A DNA stretch of 64,000 nt from Paenibacillus solani (GCF_001277345.1 NZ_LIUT01000001.1:1087895-1151894); one strand, 5' to 3'; numbered from the stretch's first letter, positions 35,851 to 45,195 are shown. The notes: generated from the sequence alone by a model not told the origin. A program made the numbers and translations.

Positions 35851-36717
35851 ATGAAGTTGATGACGGGAAGAGAGCGGAAGCAAAAAGACAGTCCATGGAT
35901 TCATATTGTGTTGATGGGCTACGTACTTATTTCCTTATATCCTTTACTGTGGGCGTTCCAGAACTCATTCAAACGCCATGTTGATATTATTTCGTATCCG
36001 TTTGCACCGATCAAAAATTTTACCATTCAGAATTATATTGATGCGTGGAATACATCGAATGTAAATGTTTATCTGGCCAACAGCTTTATCGTCAGTATCA
36101 TTGCGAGCGCAGCGACGGTCGTTATGGCTGCGATGACGGCTTACGCCTTGGTCCGCATCCCGTACAAACGAATCAATCAGGCGATCATGACCGTGTTACT
36201 CTTGGCGATTATGGTTCCTGGTGCTACGATATTGGTACCATTATACGCATTCGTGCGAAACTTCGAGAACTATTTCGGATTTCAGATCTACGATACTTAC
36301 TTATCATTGATTTTTCCGTATGCCACATTTGGTCTGGCGATCTCTGTCATGATCATTAAGGCATTCATGAGTGCAATGTCCAAGGAGCTTGAAGAAGCGG
36401 CGGTTATGGACGGGTTGAACATATTCGGCTTGTTCTTCCGGATCGTGTTCCCGATCTGTCTTCCCGCGCTCGTATCTGTATTTATCGTAAACTATCTGAA
36501 TAATTGGAATGAGTTCATCATGGCGAATCTGCTGCTTTCTAAAGAGAGCTTGCGAACGCTTGCCGTTGGCGTAGCCGCTTTTAAAGATATGCTGAACACC
36601 AACTATGGCGGATTATTCGCTGCTACGATGTACAGCGTTATACCTGTCGTTGTCGTCTATGTGATTTTGCAGGATAAAATTATTGATGGCTTGACCGCCG
36701 GGAGTTTGAAAGGCTGA
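35851..36717 (+). CDS. ABC sugar transporter permease (MalG-like)
   Basis: Second permease, 288 residues, six membrane segments, with the EAA loop EEAAVMDGLNIFGLFFRIVFP. GGAGGAGGT lies just before the ATG. It ends with the typical LTAGSLKG tail of MalG-like subunits. It completes the importer with the two genes before it and is followed after 34 bases by the sensor kinase. Confidence 0.9.
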   Translation: MKLMTGRERKQKDSPWIHIVLMGYVLISLYPLLWAFQNSFKRHVDIISYPFAPIKNFTIQNYIDAWNTSNVNVYLANSFIVSIIASAATVVMAAMTAYALVRIPYKRINQAIMTVLLLAIMVPGATILVPLYAFVRNFENYFGFQIYDTYLSLIFPYATFGLAISVMIIKAFMSAMSKELEEAAVMDGLNIFGLFFRIVFPICLPALVSVFIVNYLNNWNEFIMANLLLSKESLRTLAVGVAAFKDMLNTNYGGLFAATMYSVIPVVVVYVILQDKIIDGLTAGSLKG

Positions 36718-36751
36718 TTCTTAGTGCAGCGAAAGGGGCGCGTTATATGGC

Positions 36752-38536
36752 ATGAGCATACGCAATAAAGTACTGCTTGGTTACGTTACTCTGATCATCA
36801 TCCCGATTATCGTGATTGGGGTCGTTGGTTCTGTCATGCTGCAAACCGTGCTGCAGAAAAAGTATACTGAACAGTCGCAGCTGGTCAATTCATCCGTCTC
36901 GAGAAACATTGCGACCATATTCAAAGATGCTACGGCGTCCTCGGATCAGTCTATGCTGAACAGCCGAGTTCAGGATTTTCTGAATACTTTTCCGGAAGAG
37001 CGGGATATTGCCGTTGTGCCCAGCATACTAAACCAGACATTTCTTATGTATGGCCCGCTTGATACCGTAACCCTCTACACACTTGATGGAGCAGCTTTTA
37101 GCCGTTCGAAATCGGATGCATATCCGATTTCGATGGATGAGCTGGAACAATCCGGGATAGGCTCTGAAATCAACTCCCGGCGCGGCATTTCCAAATGGCT
37201 GGCCCCTTATGAACATGGAGAGATAACAAGATCTTCACGATTTTTCACACAATTAAGAGTTATTAACGATCTTAACCGGCAGGAACCGATTGGTTATGTG
37301 AGCCTTCAATATGATTTCAAAGAACTGAACAATCTGTTCAGCTTCTACTCGAATCAAATGGACATTCCGAATCATTTTCTGCTTGTAAATTCAGAAGGAC
37401 TTATCGTTTATGATAACCAGGAGCTGCTGGAGGGTTCGAACATTTATGAGAGTATGACGGGGAGGTTTGATATTGGCAGGGAGATCCGCGGCACTCCGCT
37501 GGAGTTCGCAGGCACGGAGAGTCTGCTTACGGTTCAGCCGCTGGAAATGAAGGATCTGGGAATTGAGCATCTATCCCTTGTGACGGTCATTCCAATGGAG
37601 TATGTGACCGGTGAAACCGGCTCGATTATCCGGTTAGTTGGGCTCGTGATTACGATTATTCTGCTGTTGTCTTTATTTTTTAATATCGCTTTTGTAAATC
37701 GCTACATCCGGTTTATTATTCGAATGATGAATACGATGAAGCTGATCGAGATCGGTGACCTCAGCGCAAGAGTGAAGCTGGATAACCGGGATGAAACCGG
37801 ATCGCTGGCCCGAAGCTTGAATCGGCTCGCGGAGAGGGTCGGCGTGCTGATTGAGGAAGTCAAGCAAGAGCAGTCAAGAAAGAACAAGGCTGAGCTTATG
37901 CTGCTTCAAGCACAGATCAAACCGCATTTTATTATGAATACGCTCGAATCGATCAATGCTTTGAATATGCGCGGGGAGAAGGAAAAGGTAAGCCAGATGG
38001 TTTATCGCTTGGGCGAGAATTTACATCTAAGCTTTCAGGAGCAAGTGGAAATAACCCTGGAACAGGAGATCGGGTATTTACTCAATTATTTTGAAATCCA
38101 AAAAGTCAGATTTGGTCATCTGTTTGATTATGAGGTCCAAATGCCGCCTGAATTAGGCCAATATTCTATTTTGAAGTTTACCCTTCAACCCTTGGTGGAG
38201 AACAGTATTCAGCATGGTTTAGAGGATATTGAGCATAGGGGATACATTACCGTCCGGATAGAAGAACACGGGGCATGCTTACGAATATGGGTCGAGGATA
38301 ACGGTACAGGCATAAGCAATGCAACACTGCAATCCTTCCACTTCCGAAAGTCTGCAACTGAGCATAATGGTCTGAAGCAGCCTGACACCCTCCGTGGAGG
38401 AGTTGGCGTCATGAATGTGGCTGATCGATTGCGTTTGCATTATGGGAAAGGATACGGCATGTTCATATGCAGTCTTGAAGGACAAGGGACAGTAATTCAA
38501 TGTTTGATTCCTAAAAGAAGAGGGGACTTGCTATAA
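36752..38536 (+). CDS. YesM-type sensor histidine kinase
   Basis: Membrane sensor of 594 residues. Membrane segment about 6-28, extracellular sensing domain about 30-285, second membrane segment about 289-312, HAMP region to about 365, then a His_kinase domain with the phospho-accepting His392 in AQIKPHFIMNTLE and an HATPase_c domain (VEDNGTGIS, GGVGVMNV). GAAAGGGG precedes the ATG. It sits at the 3' end of the importer operon and shares one base with the response-regulator start, so it likely senses the imported sugar or its binding protein. Confidence 0.92.
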   Translation: MSIRNKVLLGYVTLIIIPIIVIGVVGSVMLQTVLQKKYTEQSQLVNSSVSRNIATIFKDATASSDQSMLNSRVQDFLNTFPEERDIAVVPSILNQTFLMYGPLDTVTLYTLDGAAFSRSKSDAYPISMDELEQSGIGSEINSRRGISKWLAPYEHGEITRSSRFFTQLRVINDLNRQEPIGYVSLQYDFKELNNLFSFYSNQMDIPNHFLLVNSEGLIVYDNQELLEGSNIYESMTGRFDIGREIRGTPLEFAGTESLLTVQPLEMKDLGIEHLSLVTVIPMEYVTGETGSIIRLVGLVITIILLLSLFFNIAFVNRYIRFIIRMMNTMKLIEIGDLSARVKLDNRDETGSLARSLNRLAERVGVLIEEVKQEQSRKNKAELMLLQAQIKPHFIMNTLESINALNMRGEKEKVSQMVYRLGENLHLSFQEQVEITLEQEIGYLLNYFEIQKVRFGHLFDYEVQMPPELGQYSILKFTLQPLVENSIQHGLEDIEHRGYITVRIEEHGACLRIWVEDNGTGISNATLQSFHFRKSATEHNGLKQPDTLRGGVGVMNVADRLRLHYGKGYGMFICSLEGQGTVIQCLIPKRRGDLL

Positions 38537-40122
38537 TGCTTCGAGCATTGCTCATCGATGACGAACCTTTAATTGTGGAAAATCTTTCGGCGATCATACC
38601 GTGGCAGCAGCATCAATTTGAGCTCGTTGGTTCTGCTCAAAATGGTCTGATCGCTTTGGATATGGTAAAAGAGTACAATCCTGATTTGATCCTGTGTGAT
38701 ATCCGGATGCCGAAAATGGATGGACTGACCTTCCTTCAAAAGTTAAATGAACTTGAGATTGAGTCCTCTGTTATTATGCTGACAGGGTTTGCTGAATTTG
38801 AATATGCGAGAAAGGCGCTTCAGTTCGGAGCGAAGGATCTTCTGTTAAAGCCGATTAATTACAATGAACTTAACAAAGTCATTGCGGAGACAGGCAGCCG
38901 GATCCGTGAGATTAAGGAGGAACATACGCAGAAGGAAAAGCAATTCAAGTACATGCAGGGCATGATCTATGAAAAGATAATTACGGATATTTTATTTGAG
39001 GATACAACATCACATCTGCGGCCTGAATATTCTCATATCGATGTAAATTGGGAGGAGTCATCCTACATTTTTTTACTGGCCGACCAGGAAAGATTCGTTT
39101 CCCATGAGGAACATGGGGGGCAGCAAGAACAGCAGAAGCAAAAGGACGTCAGGAACGTGCTTCAGCAGGTCCTGTCCGGTCATTATCCGGATTATTCGGT
39201 TGTGCAAACCAGAGAGGGTGAGTGGTGCATCCTCATTCGCGGTTCGGGTCCAAGCTCAGCATTTAAAATGGATGAGGCCCTGAATATGGCACATCAATGT
39301 ATTGAAAGCGTAGTGCAAGAGACGGGACTGTCTATTCGAGTGGGGTATTATCCCGATTACGTGCCGGTTGGAGAGTTAGGCCGAGTCTATAAGGGCCTTC
39401 AGAGAGAAATCCAATTATCCACTGAACAAATACAGATCGTTTCCTTCTCATCAGAACTTGAAAAGGAAGTTGCTGCCTTATCGTTTTGGGAACTTATTGA
39501 GGATATTATAGTGGCCTTGAAACGGTGTGATTCTAAAAAAGTTGCTCAGGCGCACACGATGCTTGTTCGTGAATTCAAGAGTGTGTCTTCAGCAAAGCTG
39601 GAGAAGATTCTGCATTTTCTGGTCCTTCATTTACTGCGTGAACTGAAGGAAATGAATAGAACTGATCAGGCTGAAGAACGGGCGGTTTGGGCCTGTCTGG
39701 AATCACCCTCGTCGGTGAAGGAATTGATCGCTATGCTGAACCGAATGATTAATGTCGCCGCGAAGATGAAAGTAAGTCATAAATCGAATCAAATGCTAAT
39801 GGATGCGGCCAAAGATTACATTGCAAAGAACGCTTCAAGCGATCTAAGCGTTGAAGAAGTGGCTAGTTATCTGGGTTTAAGTTCCAGTCATTTCTGCGTC
39901 CTGTTTAAACAACACTTTAACGAGACTTTTGTTGAGCACCTAACAGGTATAAGAATCGAATGGGCTAAATCGATGCTTCTTAACACAGGACAGAGCATTT
40001 CGACCATTAGTAAAACTGTAGGTTACTTGGATCGAAGGTACTTTAATAAAGTATTTGCCAAGTGGGTAGGCGTGACACCGAATGAGTATCGTCTTGGGAT
40101 CGAGGGTAGGATTGAGACATGA
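38536..40122 (+). CDS. YesN-type response regulator with AraC DNA-binding domain
   Basis: 528 residues. Receiver domain 1-120 with acidic pair LLIDDEP, phospho-accepting Asp55 (LCDIRMPK) and Lys in LLLKPI. A middle region of about 300 residues of unknown structure follows, then two AraC helix-turn-helix motifs from about 430 (LSVEEVASYLGLSSSHFCVLFKQHF, and ISTISKTVGYLDRRYFNKVF). The start overlaps the kinase stop (TAATG). It probably activates its own operon; a direct target site was not identified. Confidence 0.92.
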   Translation: MLRALLIDDEPLIVENLSAIIPWQQHQFELVGSAQNGLIALDMVKEYNPDLILCDIRMPKMDGLTFLQKLNELEIESSVIMLTGFAEFEYARKALQFGAKDLLLKPINYNELNKVIAETGSRIREIKEEHTQKEKQFKYMQGMIYEKIITDILFEDTTSHLRPEYSHIDVNWEESSYIFLLADQERFVSHEEHGGQQEQQKQKDVRNVLQQVLSGHYPDYSVVQTREGEWCILIRGSGPSSAFKMDEALNMAHQCIESVVQETGLSIRVGYYPDYVPVGELGRVYKGLQREIQLSTEQIQIVSFSSELEKEVAALSFWELIEDIIVALKRCDSKKVAQAHTMLVREFKSVSSAKLEKILHFLVLHLLRELKEMNRTDQAEERAVWACLESPSSVKELIAMLNRMINVAAKMKVSHKSNQMLMDAAKDYIAKNASSDLSVEEVASYLGLSSSHFCVLFKQHFNETFVEHLTGIRIEWAKSMLLNTGQSISTISKTVGYLDRRYFNKVFAKWVGVTPNEYRLGIEGRIET

Positions 40123-40551
40123 ATAGAAATTAAGTTGATGTCATTATTCATTGCATGTATCGGATATGTCAAAATACGATGTGGTATTAATGAGATTCCA
40201 AGTTTTTAGGATATACAGAATTTATTAAATAGGAAATGAATCGTCTCTGCAATTACTGGGCAATCTGCCATGACAAGCATGAGGTATAGGGTGCCGGGTG
40301 AGAACGCCGTTAATATATATGGATAAAATTATATTACGATAGATGAGGCAAGCATTGGTTTATGTATGGGGAGTACCGTTAGAAGAAGTTTGGTTGAACC
40401 CTACTCGAGCAGCCGTCAACAGCAGCTCAAGACCCTATTATGTACCAATGATTTTGGATCGAATTGAGTGTGCTGCTGATGGACTGCTGTGAGTGTAAAT
40501 TGTTGTGGAGGTTGGTATCGCTTATGACTGGTACAGACTTCTTTTACCGAC
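40123..40551. other. Intergenic region after the sugar operon
   Basis: The sequence is AT-rich in the first half and holds no recognisable gene, no clear intrinsic terminator and no repeat. The sugar operon runs toward it from the left and the MocR-type gene from the right. Confidence 0.5.
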
Positions 40552-41997
40552 CTATTTAATTGTAGCGCCCAGCGCTTGAGCGAATTTGGATATTCCGATT
40601 GGAATATCCTCGGCTCTTGCACGAGCAAATGTGAATCGCACATACCCCGTTGTTGAACCGTATACGCTTCCCGGTGCAACAATGACACCGTTCTGAATGG
40701 AAGCCTCCAGCAGCTTGCTGTCGTTAACCTCGGGTACGATTCGGCACCAGAGATGATGGCCGCCTTCAGGCACATGGAATTCGACGAGATCCTGCAGCTC
40801 TTTCCGAAGAGCCTCAATCAGCAAATCTCGTTTGTACAGCAGGTTCATCCTCAGCCTATCGAGGTGAGGCGCAAAATAGGAAGAGGCAAGAAACTGTCCG
40901 GCCAGACTTTGCGGAACCACACTCAATCCGAAATCCATCTGCTGCCTGGCATCTGCGAGCCGCTCTACCACAGAATTCGGGGCAACCATCCAGCCTACAC
41001 GAAGGCCGGAAGCAGCCATTTTCGAGAAAGATCCAATGTACAGCACAGATCCCAGCGTATCTGCAGATTTTAAGGGGGCAGGTGGCTCACATTGGTAGGC
41101 TGTTAAACTGTAGGGATCATCCTCTACGATCGGAAGCCCCAGTTCACTTGCCGTATTCAGCAGTTGGGCTCTCCTCTCCTGATCCATGAGCGTACCTGTC
41201 GGGTTCTGGAAATTTGGATTAATGAAGATCATCTTGATCCGGTGTTTCTTGTACAGGGAGCGGATATCTTCCGGCTGAACTCCACGTTCATCGACAGGAA
41301 GCCTGAACAATCGAAGACCGGCAGATTGAAACATCGGCAGTGAATAACAATAAGAAGGATCTTCGATTGCCACGGCATCACCTGGTGACAGCAGGCATTG
41401 CGTAATAAGATATAACGATTGCTGGGATCCTGACGTGATCAGAATAGACGACTCCGTTGTATGGATTCCGCGATACTGTGCGAGATATCGAACCAACGCC
41501 TGTCTAAGGGGACCATATCCTTGCGGATTGACATATCCGAAGTAAGTCATACTGGGGTTCTGGCTCATCAAAGCATTCATTTCCTGGACAGGCACCAAAT
41601 CACTGGCTAGCTCTCCACTGGCAAAATCAATGAGGTTGGGGTCCTGTGCCAAGGCTTCCCGAATCCGTCTTAGAAAAGGGGGGTTCGGCAGGAAGCTGCC
41701 TCCTTTCGCATACCGGTGCCAATTCGGCGTGTGCTTTGGCGTAGCTCCCCACTTGGAGCTGCTAACTCGTGTGCCGCTTCCGGAGCGGCTCTCTATAATG
41801 CCAAGTGCCCGAAGTTCCGAATAAGCCAGAACCACCGTGCTTCGATTAACTCCTAACTGCTCCGCCAGCTTTCGTTCGGATGGGAGCAGGCTGCCTGGCG
41901 GAAACTCACCGTAAGATATTCTTTGTTCCAGATCATTAGCAATTTGCTGATATAGTGGATCTGTGCTGTTGCGATCCGGTTTCCACACCTTCTTCAT
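40552..41997 (-). CDS. MocR/PdxR-type transcriptional regulator (GntR HTH fused to aminotransferase domain)
   Basis: 481 residues. N-terminal winged helix of the GntR type (about 12-78: PLYQQIANDLEQRI, LPSERKLAEQLGVNRSTVVLAYSEL) joined to a fold-type I aminotransferase domain with the PLP lysine in GSFSKMAASGLRVGW. These proteins sense PLP or amino-acid aldimines and regulate vitamin B6, GABA or amino-acid genes. It is divergent from the esterase gene at 42201 with about 200 bases between; that gene or its own promoter is the likely target. Function is inferred from the family. Confidence 0.9.
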   Translation of the reverse strand: MKKVWKPDRNSTDPLYQQIANDLEQRISYGEFPPGSLLPSERKLAEQLGVNRSTVVLAYSELRALGIIESRSGSGTRVSSSKWGATPKHTPNWHRYAKGGSFLPNPPFLRRIREALAQDPNLIDFASGELASDLVPVQEMNALMSQNPSMTYFGYVNPQGYGPLRQALVRYLAQYRGIHTTESSILITSGSQQSLYLITQCLLSPGDAVAIEDPSYCYSLPMFQSAGLRLFRLPVDERGVQPEDIRSLYKKHRIKMIFINPNFQNPTGTLMDQERRAQLLNTASELGLPIVEDDPYSLTAYQCEPPAPLKSADTLGSVLYIGSFSKMAASGLRVGWMVAPNSVVERLADARQQMDFGLSVVPQSLAGQFLASSYFAPHLDRLRMNLLYKRDLLIEALRKELQDLVEFHVPEGGHHLWCRIVPEVNDSKLLEASIQNGVIVAPGSVYGSTTGYVRFTFARARAEDIPIGISKFAQALGATIK

Positions 41998-42131
41998 CCT
42001 TTCGTAGCCTATTCATTCAGGGTTGTATTTCGTCTATTATCTTAATCATATCATTTTGAGTTGCTTTAGGCTTTTCATATTTTTATTTCCCCTATCTGTA
42101 TCAATTGCCACAGTGAGAATACGACAATACG

Positions 42132-42140
42132 TGCTATATT
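42132..42140 (+). promoter_or_regulatory. Extended -10 promoter for the esterase gene
   Basis: TG, one base, TATATT (42132-42140) about 60 bases before the start at 42201. It lies in the region shared with the divergent MocR-type regulator. Confidence 0.4.
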
Positions 42141-42200
42141 GAACTCGGACACGCTAACTTATTCATTCATTTATAACGTCCGACAAAGGGGAGAATACCT

Positions 42201-43091
42201 ATGCCGAGCAAAGAGAGTTTGGCTATTAAAGAGCTGTTGACCGCTGAGGAGTTCCACCAAAAATGGGAAAGTCTTCAAACGATCAGGCAATATATCGAGA
42301 CACTGCCTCCTTACCCAGCGCTTTCGGAGGAACAGGAAGGATTTGAAACCCGCTGCTTTCAGAGCGGCTCGGGCTTGCGTATGAATTACTATATCTCGTA
42401 TGGCGCGATAGAAAAGGGAACCGTCATATATTTGCACGGCGGAGCCTACATCGAAGAGATTCTTCCGCCGCATTTCGCCTTTGCCAAACAATGGACGAAG
42501 CAAACCGGACAAACGGTAATCCTGCCTAATTATCCCACCGTGCCAGCCACAGATGCGAAGGATCTGACAGGTCTGATGCGTGAATTTTACAAGTTCGTAT
42601 GCCCTCAGGCACGGGGACCGGTATTTCTGATGGGCGATTCAGCCGGTGGTGCGCTGGCTCTCGATATGGCCCAGTCGGTCAAGGGAACACCGCAGCAGCC
42701 AAAGCGCTTGATTCTCCTCTCGCCCTGGGTGGATGTAGCTACAAATAATCCGGTTATTAGCGAGCTCGGGATACCGCAGCGCGACGTCTTTCTGCAGCCA
42801 GCCGGGCTCAGTGAGGTTGGTAAAATGTATGCAGGCAGCCTTCCGATGGACGATCCTGCGGTCAGCCCCTTATTTGGCGAAATGAAGAACCTGCCCCGTA
42901 CGGTCATTCTCATTGGAACCGATGATTGTCTGCTGCCGGACGCCCGTTTGCTGCGCGATAAGTTGATCAGCGAAGGCGTCGACACCGAGTATTGGGAGTG
43001 CGAAAACATGATGCATGTGTGGCCTCTTTTTCCGATGCCTGAAGCCGAAGACGCCTTGAAGCGGCTGCATCAATGGATAACGCGTGATTAG
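42201..43091 (+). CDS. Alpha/beta hydrolase of the hormone-sensitive-lipase type (esterase)
   Basis: Cytoplasmic esterase of 296 residues. Oxyanion HGGA from residue 79, nucleophile elbow GDSAGG with Ser147, an acidic residue near 241-247 (GTDDCLLPD) and His272 in ENMMHVWP form a full catalytic set of the HSL family. Natural substrate unknown; short acyl esters are typical. AAAGGGGAG precedes the ATG. It is the only gene between the divergent MocR regulator and a small membrane protein, so it may be under MocR control. Confidence 0.85.
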   Translation: MPSKESLAIKELLTAEEFHQKWESLQTIRQYIETLPPYPALSEEQEGFETRCFQSGSGLRMNYYISYGAIEKGTVIYLHGGAYIEEILPPHFAFAKQWTKQTGQTVILPNYPTVPATDAKDLTGLMREFYKFVCPQARGPVFLMGDSAGGALALDMAQSVKGTPQQPKRLILLSPWVDVATNNPVISELGIPQRDVFLQPAGLSEVGKMYAGSLPMDDPAVSPLFGEMKNLPRTVILIGTDDCLLPDARLLRDKLISEGVDTEYWECENMMHVWPLFPMPEAEDALKRLHQWITRD

Positions 43092-43099
43092 ATGTGCAA

Positions 43100-43159
43100 C
43101 AATTGGATGGTGGTGAAGCAGCCAATTGGATGGTCTCAACAACCGCTCAATTGGATGGT
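43100..43159 (+). repeat. Three direct repeats of CAATTGGATGGT
   Basis: Exact 12-base copies at 43100-43111, 43123-43134 and 43148-43159, spaced 23 and 25 bases start to start, close to two helix turns. They begin nine bases after the esterase stop and precede the small membrane protein gene by about 120 bases. The even spacing fits a protein-binding array, or local duplication. Confidence 0.85.
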
Positions 43160-43280
43160 GTGCATTGGCAGATTGTTCATTATAATGAGGCAGAAATAAC
43201 AAATTCATGATAAGTATGGATTGATCCTGAAGCCTCAGGTTCTATAATAGAATATATAATGAATAATCGAATGGGGTTGT

Positions 43281-43481
43281 TTGTGGTTGGTTATGTATAT
43301 TATCGTCATCGCATTAGCATTGATTGGAGGGGTCTCTACGCTTCTCGTAGGATTATCCCAGGAGAATAAGAAGGCAAACCCGAATTATGAGCGGAAAACG
43401 AAAACCAATCTCACGAAGCTGCTTGTCATTTACTTGGTTTCTTTAATTGCGTTTGTTGTCATATGGATGATGTTTAAATAA
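43281..43481 (+). CDS. Small two-segment membrane protein
   Basis: 66 residues with two hydrophobic segments (about 3-24 and 46-65) joined by a short charged loop rich in Lys and Asn. Function unknown. The TTG at 43281 has GGGGTTG just upstream; an ATG at 43293 would shorten the first segment by four residues and has a weaker site. A probable hairpin (GGCTGCTTCCCGGC... near 43488-43525) follows. Confidence 0.6.
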   Translation: MWLVMYIIVIALALIGGVSTLLVGLSQENKKANPNYERKTKTNLTKLLVIYLVSLIAFVVIWMMFK

Positions 43482-43488
43482 CGACAAG

Positions 43489-43530
43489 GGCTGCTTCCCG
43501 GCAGAATGACCGGTAAGCAGCCCTATTTAT
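43489..43530 (+). terminator. Probable terminator after the small membrane protein
   Basis: GGGCTGCTT (43489-43497) pairs with AAGCAGCCC (43516-43524), with an inner CCGG pairing, followed by TATTTATTAT. A nine-pair stem with a mixed T-rich tail. Confidence 0.7.
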
Positions 43531-43658
43531 TATGAATAAGGTGGCTTATGATTGGAACGATAAGCCGGTATGGTGTATTCTGGAGTCACCAGTTCGTTCG
43601 TTGGATAATGAGATCATACTGGAAGCTGATGAGAATGGGTTCGTGGAGATTATACGTT

Positions 43659-43710
43659 TATGTATCTATGTATCTATGTATCTATGTATCTATGTATCTA
43701 TGTATCTATG
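43659..43710 (+). repeat. Microsatellite: 6.5 copies of TATGTATC
   Basis: A perfect 8-bp tandem repeat ending 54 bases before the Gfo/Idh/MocA start at 43765. Its length is open to slippage, and each unit would shift anything upstream by eight bases, which could alter promoter or operator spacing. Confidence 0.95.
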
Positions 43711-43764
43711 ACAGAAACTGTTAACTACAGCTTCTCTAATTGGAGGGGAGGTTCTTAAGAGCAC

Positions 43765-44739
43765 ATGACATTACGAATCGGAATCATAGGCACAGGCTGG
43801 TTTAGCAAAGTCCATGCAGACTTACTATCCAGCATGGACGGAGTGCAGATTGCGGCCTTTGTTGGAACCAGTCAGGAGAAAGCGGAGCAAGCGGTTCAGG
43901 GATATGGCGCCGCCAGGGCATATAGCAATGTGGAGCAGATGCTGGATGAAACCAAGCCTGATGCGGTCTATGTCTGTGTTCCACCATTTGCGCATGGGGA
44001 AATTGAATCTCAGCTTGTGCAAAGAGGTATTCCTTTTTTGGTAGAGAAACCGCTAGGCACGAATCTGGACAAACCAAGGCAGATTATGCTTGAGATCAAG
44101 AAGTCCGGTTTAATAACATCGGCCGGGTATCATTTTCGTTATACGGATGCAGCCATCAAGGCAGCCGAGATATTAGAAGGCCGGAGGATTGGAATGGCAC
44201 TTGGCTACTGGATGGGAGACATGCCGCAAGTGTACTGGTGGAGGCAGCAGGCAGGCTCCGGTGGACAATTTATTGAGCAGACAACCCATATAGTCGACTT
44301 GCTTCGCTGCCTGCTGGGTGAAGTGGATGAGGTGTATGCGGCTTTTGCTCATAGAGCCATGAAGGACCTGCATGAAGGCGTGACGGTACATGATGTGGGT
44401 ACTGCTACGTTGAAGTTAAAGAGCGGTGCAGTGGCAACAATCTCCAATACCTGCCTATTGCCGGAAGCGGAGAAGATAGGACTTGCCATCTATACGGAGC
44501 AGGGAGTCATTGAGATTCATTCCGATAAACTCCTGGTGAAGGAGAAAGGAAAGACAACGGAATACCGAAATACCACTAATCCTTATCTTCGAGAGAATGA
44601 AGCTTTCATCCATGCAGTTCGTACAGGCGACGCCTCGGGAATCTTATCTACCTATGAGGATGCTTACAAAACGCTGGAAATTACCTGCGCCGCTTTACAA
44701 TCAGCCGAAACGGGTGTGCCTGTGAAGATTGGGGAATAA
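43765..44739 (+). CDS. Gfo/Idh/MocA-family oxidoreductase
   Basis: 324-residue NAD(P)-dependent dehydrogenase. Rossmann start GIIGTGWFSKVHADLL, EKPLGTNLD motif near 93, and QFIEQTTHIVDLLRCLLGE in the second domain. It stands alone apart from the small gene 69 bases downstream. GGAGGGGAGG is present but about 13 bases from the ATG, longer than ideal. Preceded by an 8-bp microsatellite. Substrate unknown. Confidence 0.87.
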   Translation: MTLRIGIIGTGWFSKVHADLLSSMDGVQIAAFVGTSQEKAEQAVQGYGAARAYSNVEQMLDETKPDAVYVCVPPFAHGEIESQLVQRGIPFLVEKPLGTNLDKPRQIMLEIKKSGLITSAGYHFRYTDAAIKAAEILEGRRIGMALGYWMGDMPQVYWWRQQAGSGGQFIEQTTHIVDLLRCLLGEVDEVYAAFAHRAMKDLHEGVTVHDVGTATLKLKSGAVATISNTCLLPEAEKIGLAIYTEQGVIEIHSDKLLVKEKGKTTEYRNTTNPYLRENEAFIHAVRTGDASGILSTYEDAYKTLEITCAALQSAETGVPVKIGE

Positions 44740-44808
44740 TAGGGCCTTAGTGTATTAAATTAAGAACCAGTTATCGTGGGTGCTTGAACAGAAGGGACAG
44801 ATGTAAAT

Positions 44809-45045
44809 ATGACATATACAGCACAGCAGGTGGCCGAATGGATGGTGGAGGAAATCCGCTTTACAGGTAATCTGTATCAGACGGAGGCTATTCGCTATGT
44901 ACGTGAGAACTTTGGCGAAGAGTTTGTTTTCGTTAACGAGAATGGAAATGCTTCGCTGTCCAAGGACGTGAAAAAAGCATTCCGCAAACTGCATGGCGGG
45001 CGGATTGCCTGGGATCGTGATGGATTCATGTGGGCTTGGACGTAA
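44809..45045 (+). CDS. Small conserved soluble protein of unknown function
   Basis: 78 residues, no signal or membrane segment. Pattern: TAQQVAEWMVEEI, TEAIRYVRENFGEEFV, KDVKKAFRKLHGGRIAWDRDGFMWAW; the helix followed by a Trp-rich C-terminal strand pair looks like a winged-helix-like small domain. Similar small proteins occur in many bacteria under a DUF label, but I cannot name the family firmly. It follows the dehydrogenase by 69 bases and may be co-transcribed. Confidence 0.7.
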   Translation: MTYTAQQVAEWMVEEIRFTGNLYQTEAIRYVRENFGEEFVFVNENGNASLSKDVKKAFRKLHGGRIAWDRDGFMWAWT

Positions 45046-45120
45046 TCCCGCCATAACCGAATAATCAAAAGACAGGAGAGGCCGGATCGACAGGCCGCCT
45101 CCTTATATCAATGAGAACGA

Positions 45121-45195
45121 GGGTGTCCCAAAAGATCTTAGATCTGGCGGGATGCCCTCTTTTTCTGTTAGGAGACGCTCCATGTACGAATCGTT
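45121..45195 (-). repeat. Interspersed non-coding repeat, copy 2
   Basis: Reverse complement of the element at 1-77. On the minus strand GAGGGCATCCC and GGGACACCCTC can pair (two mismatches) around AGATCTAAGATCT, which can itself fold. The plus-strand reading places GATGCCCTCTTTTTC after the stem, so this copy may end transcripts coming from the left. The similarity may extend beyond 45195, which copy 1 cannot show because the window starts there. Confidence 0.75.

Noticed and set aside
43100-43159. Three 12-mers considered as plasmid-type iterons or an origin
   Set aside because: No replication gene is near, the context is chromosomal and there is no AT-rich unwinding segment typical of an origin directly beside them.
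43659-43710. Tandem repeat considered as a CRISPR-like array
   Set aside because: The units are 8 bp without spacers; it is a simple microsatellite.
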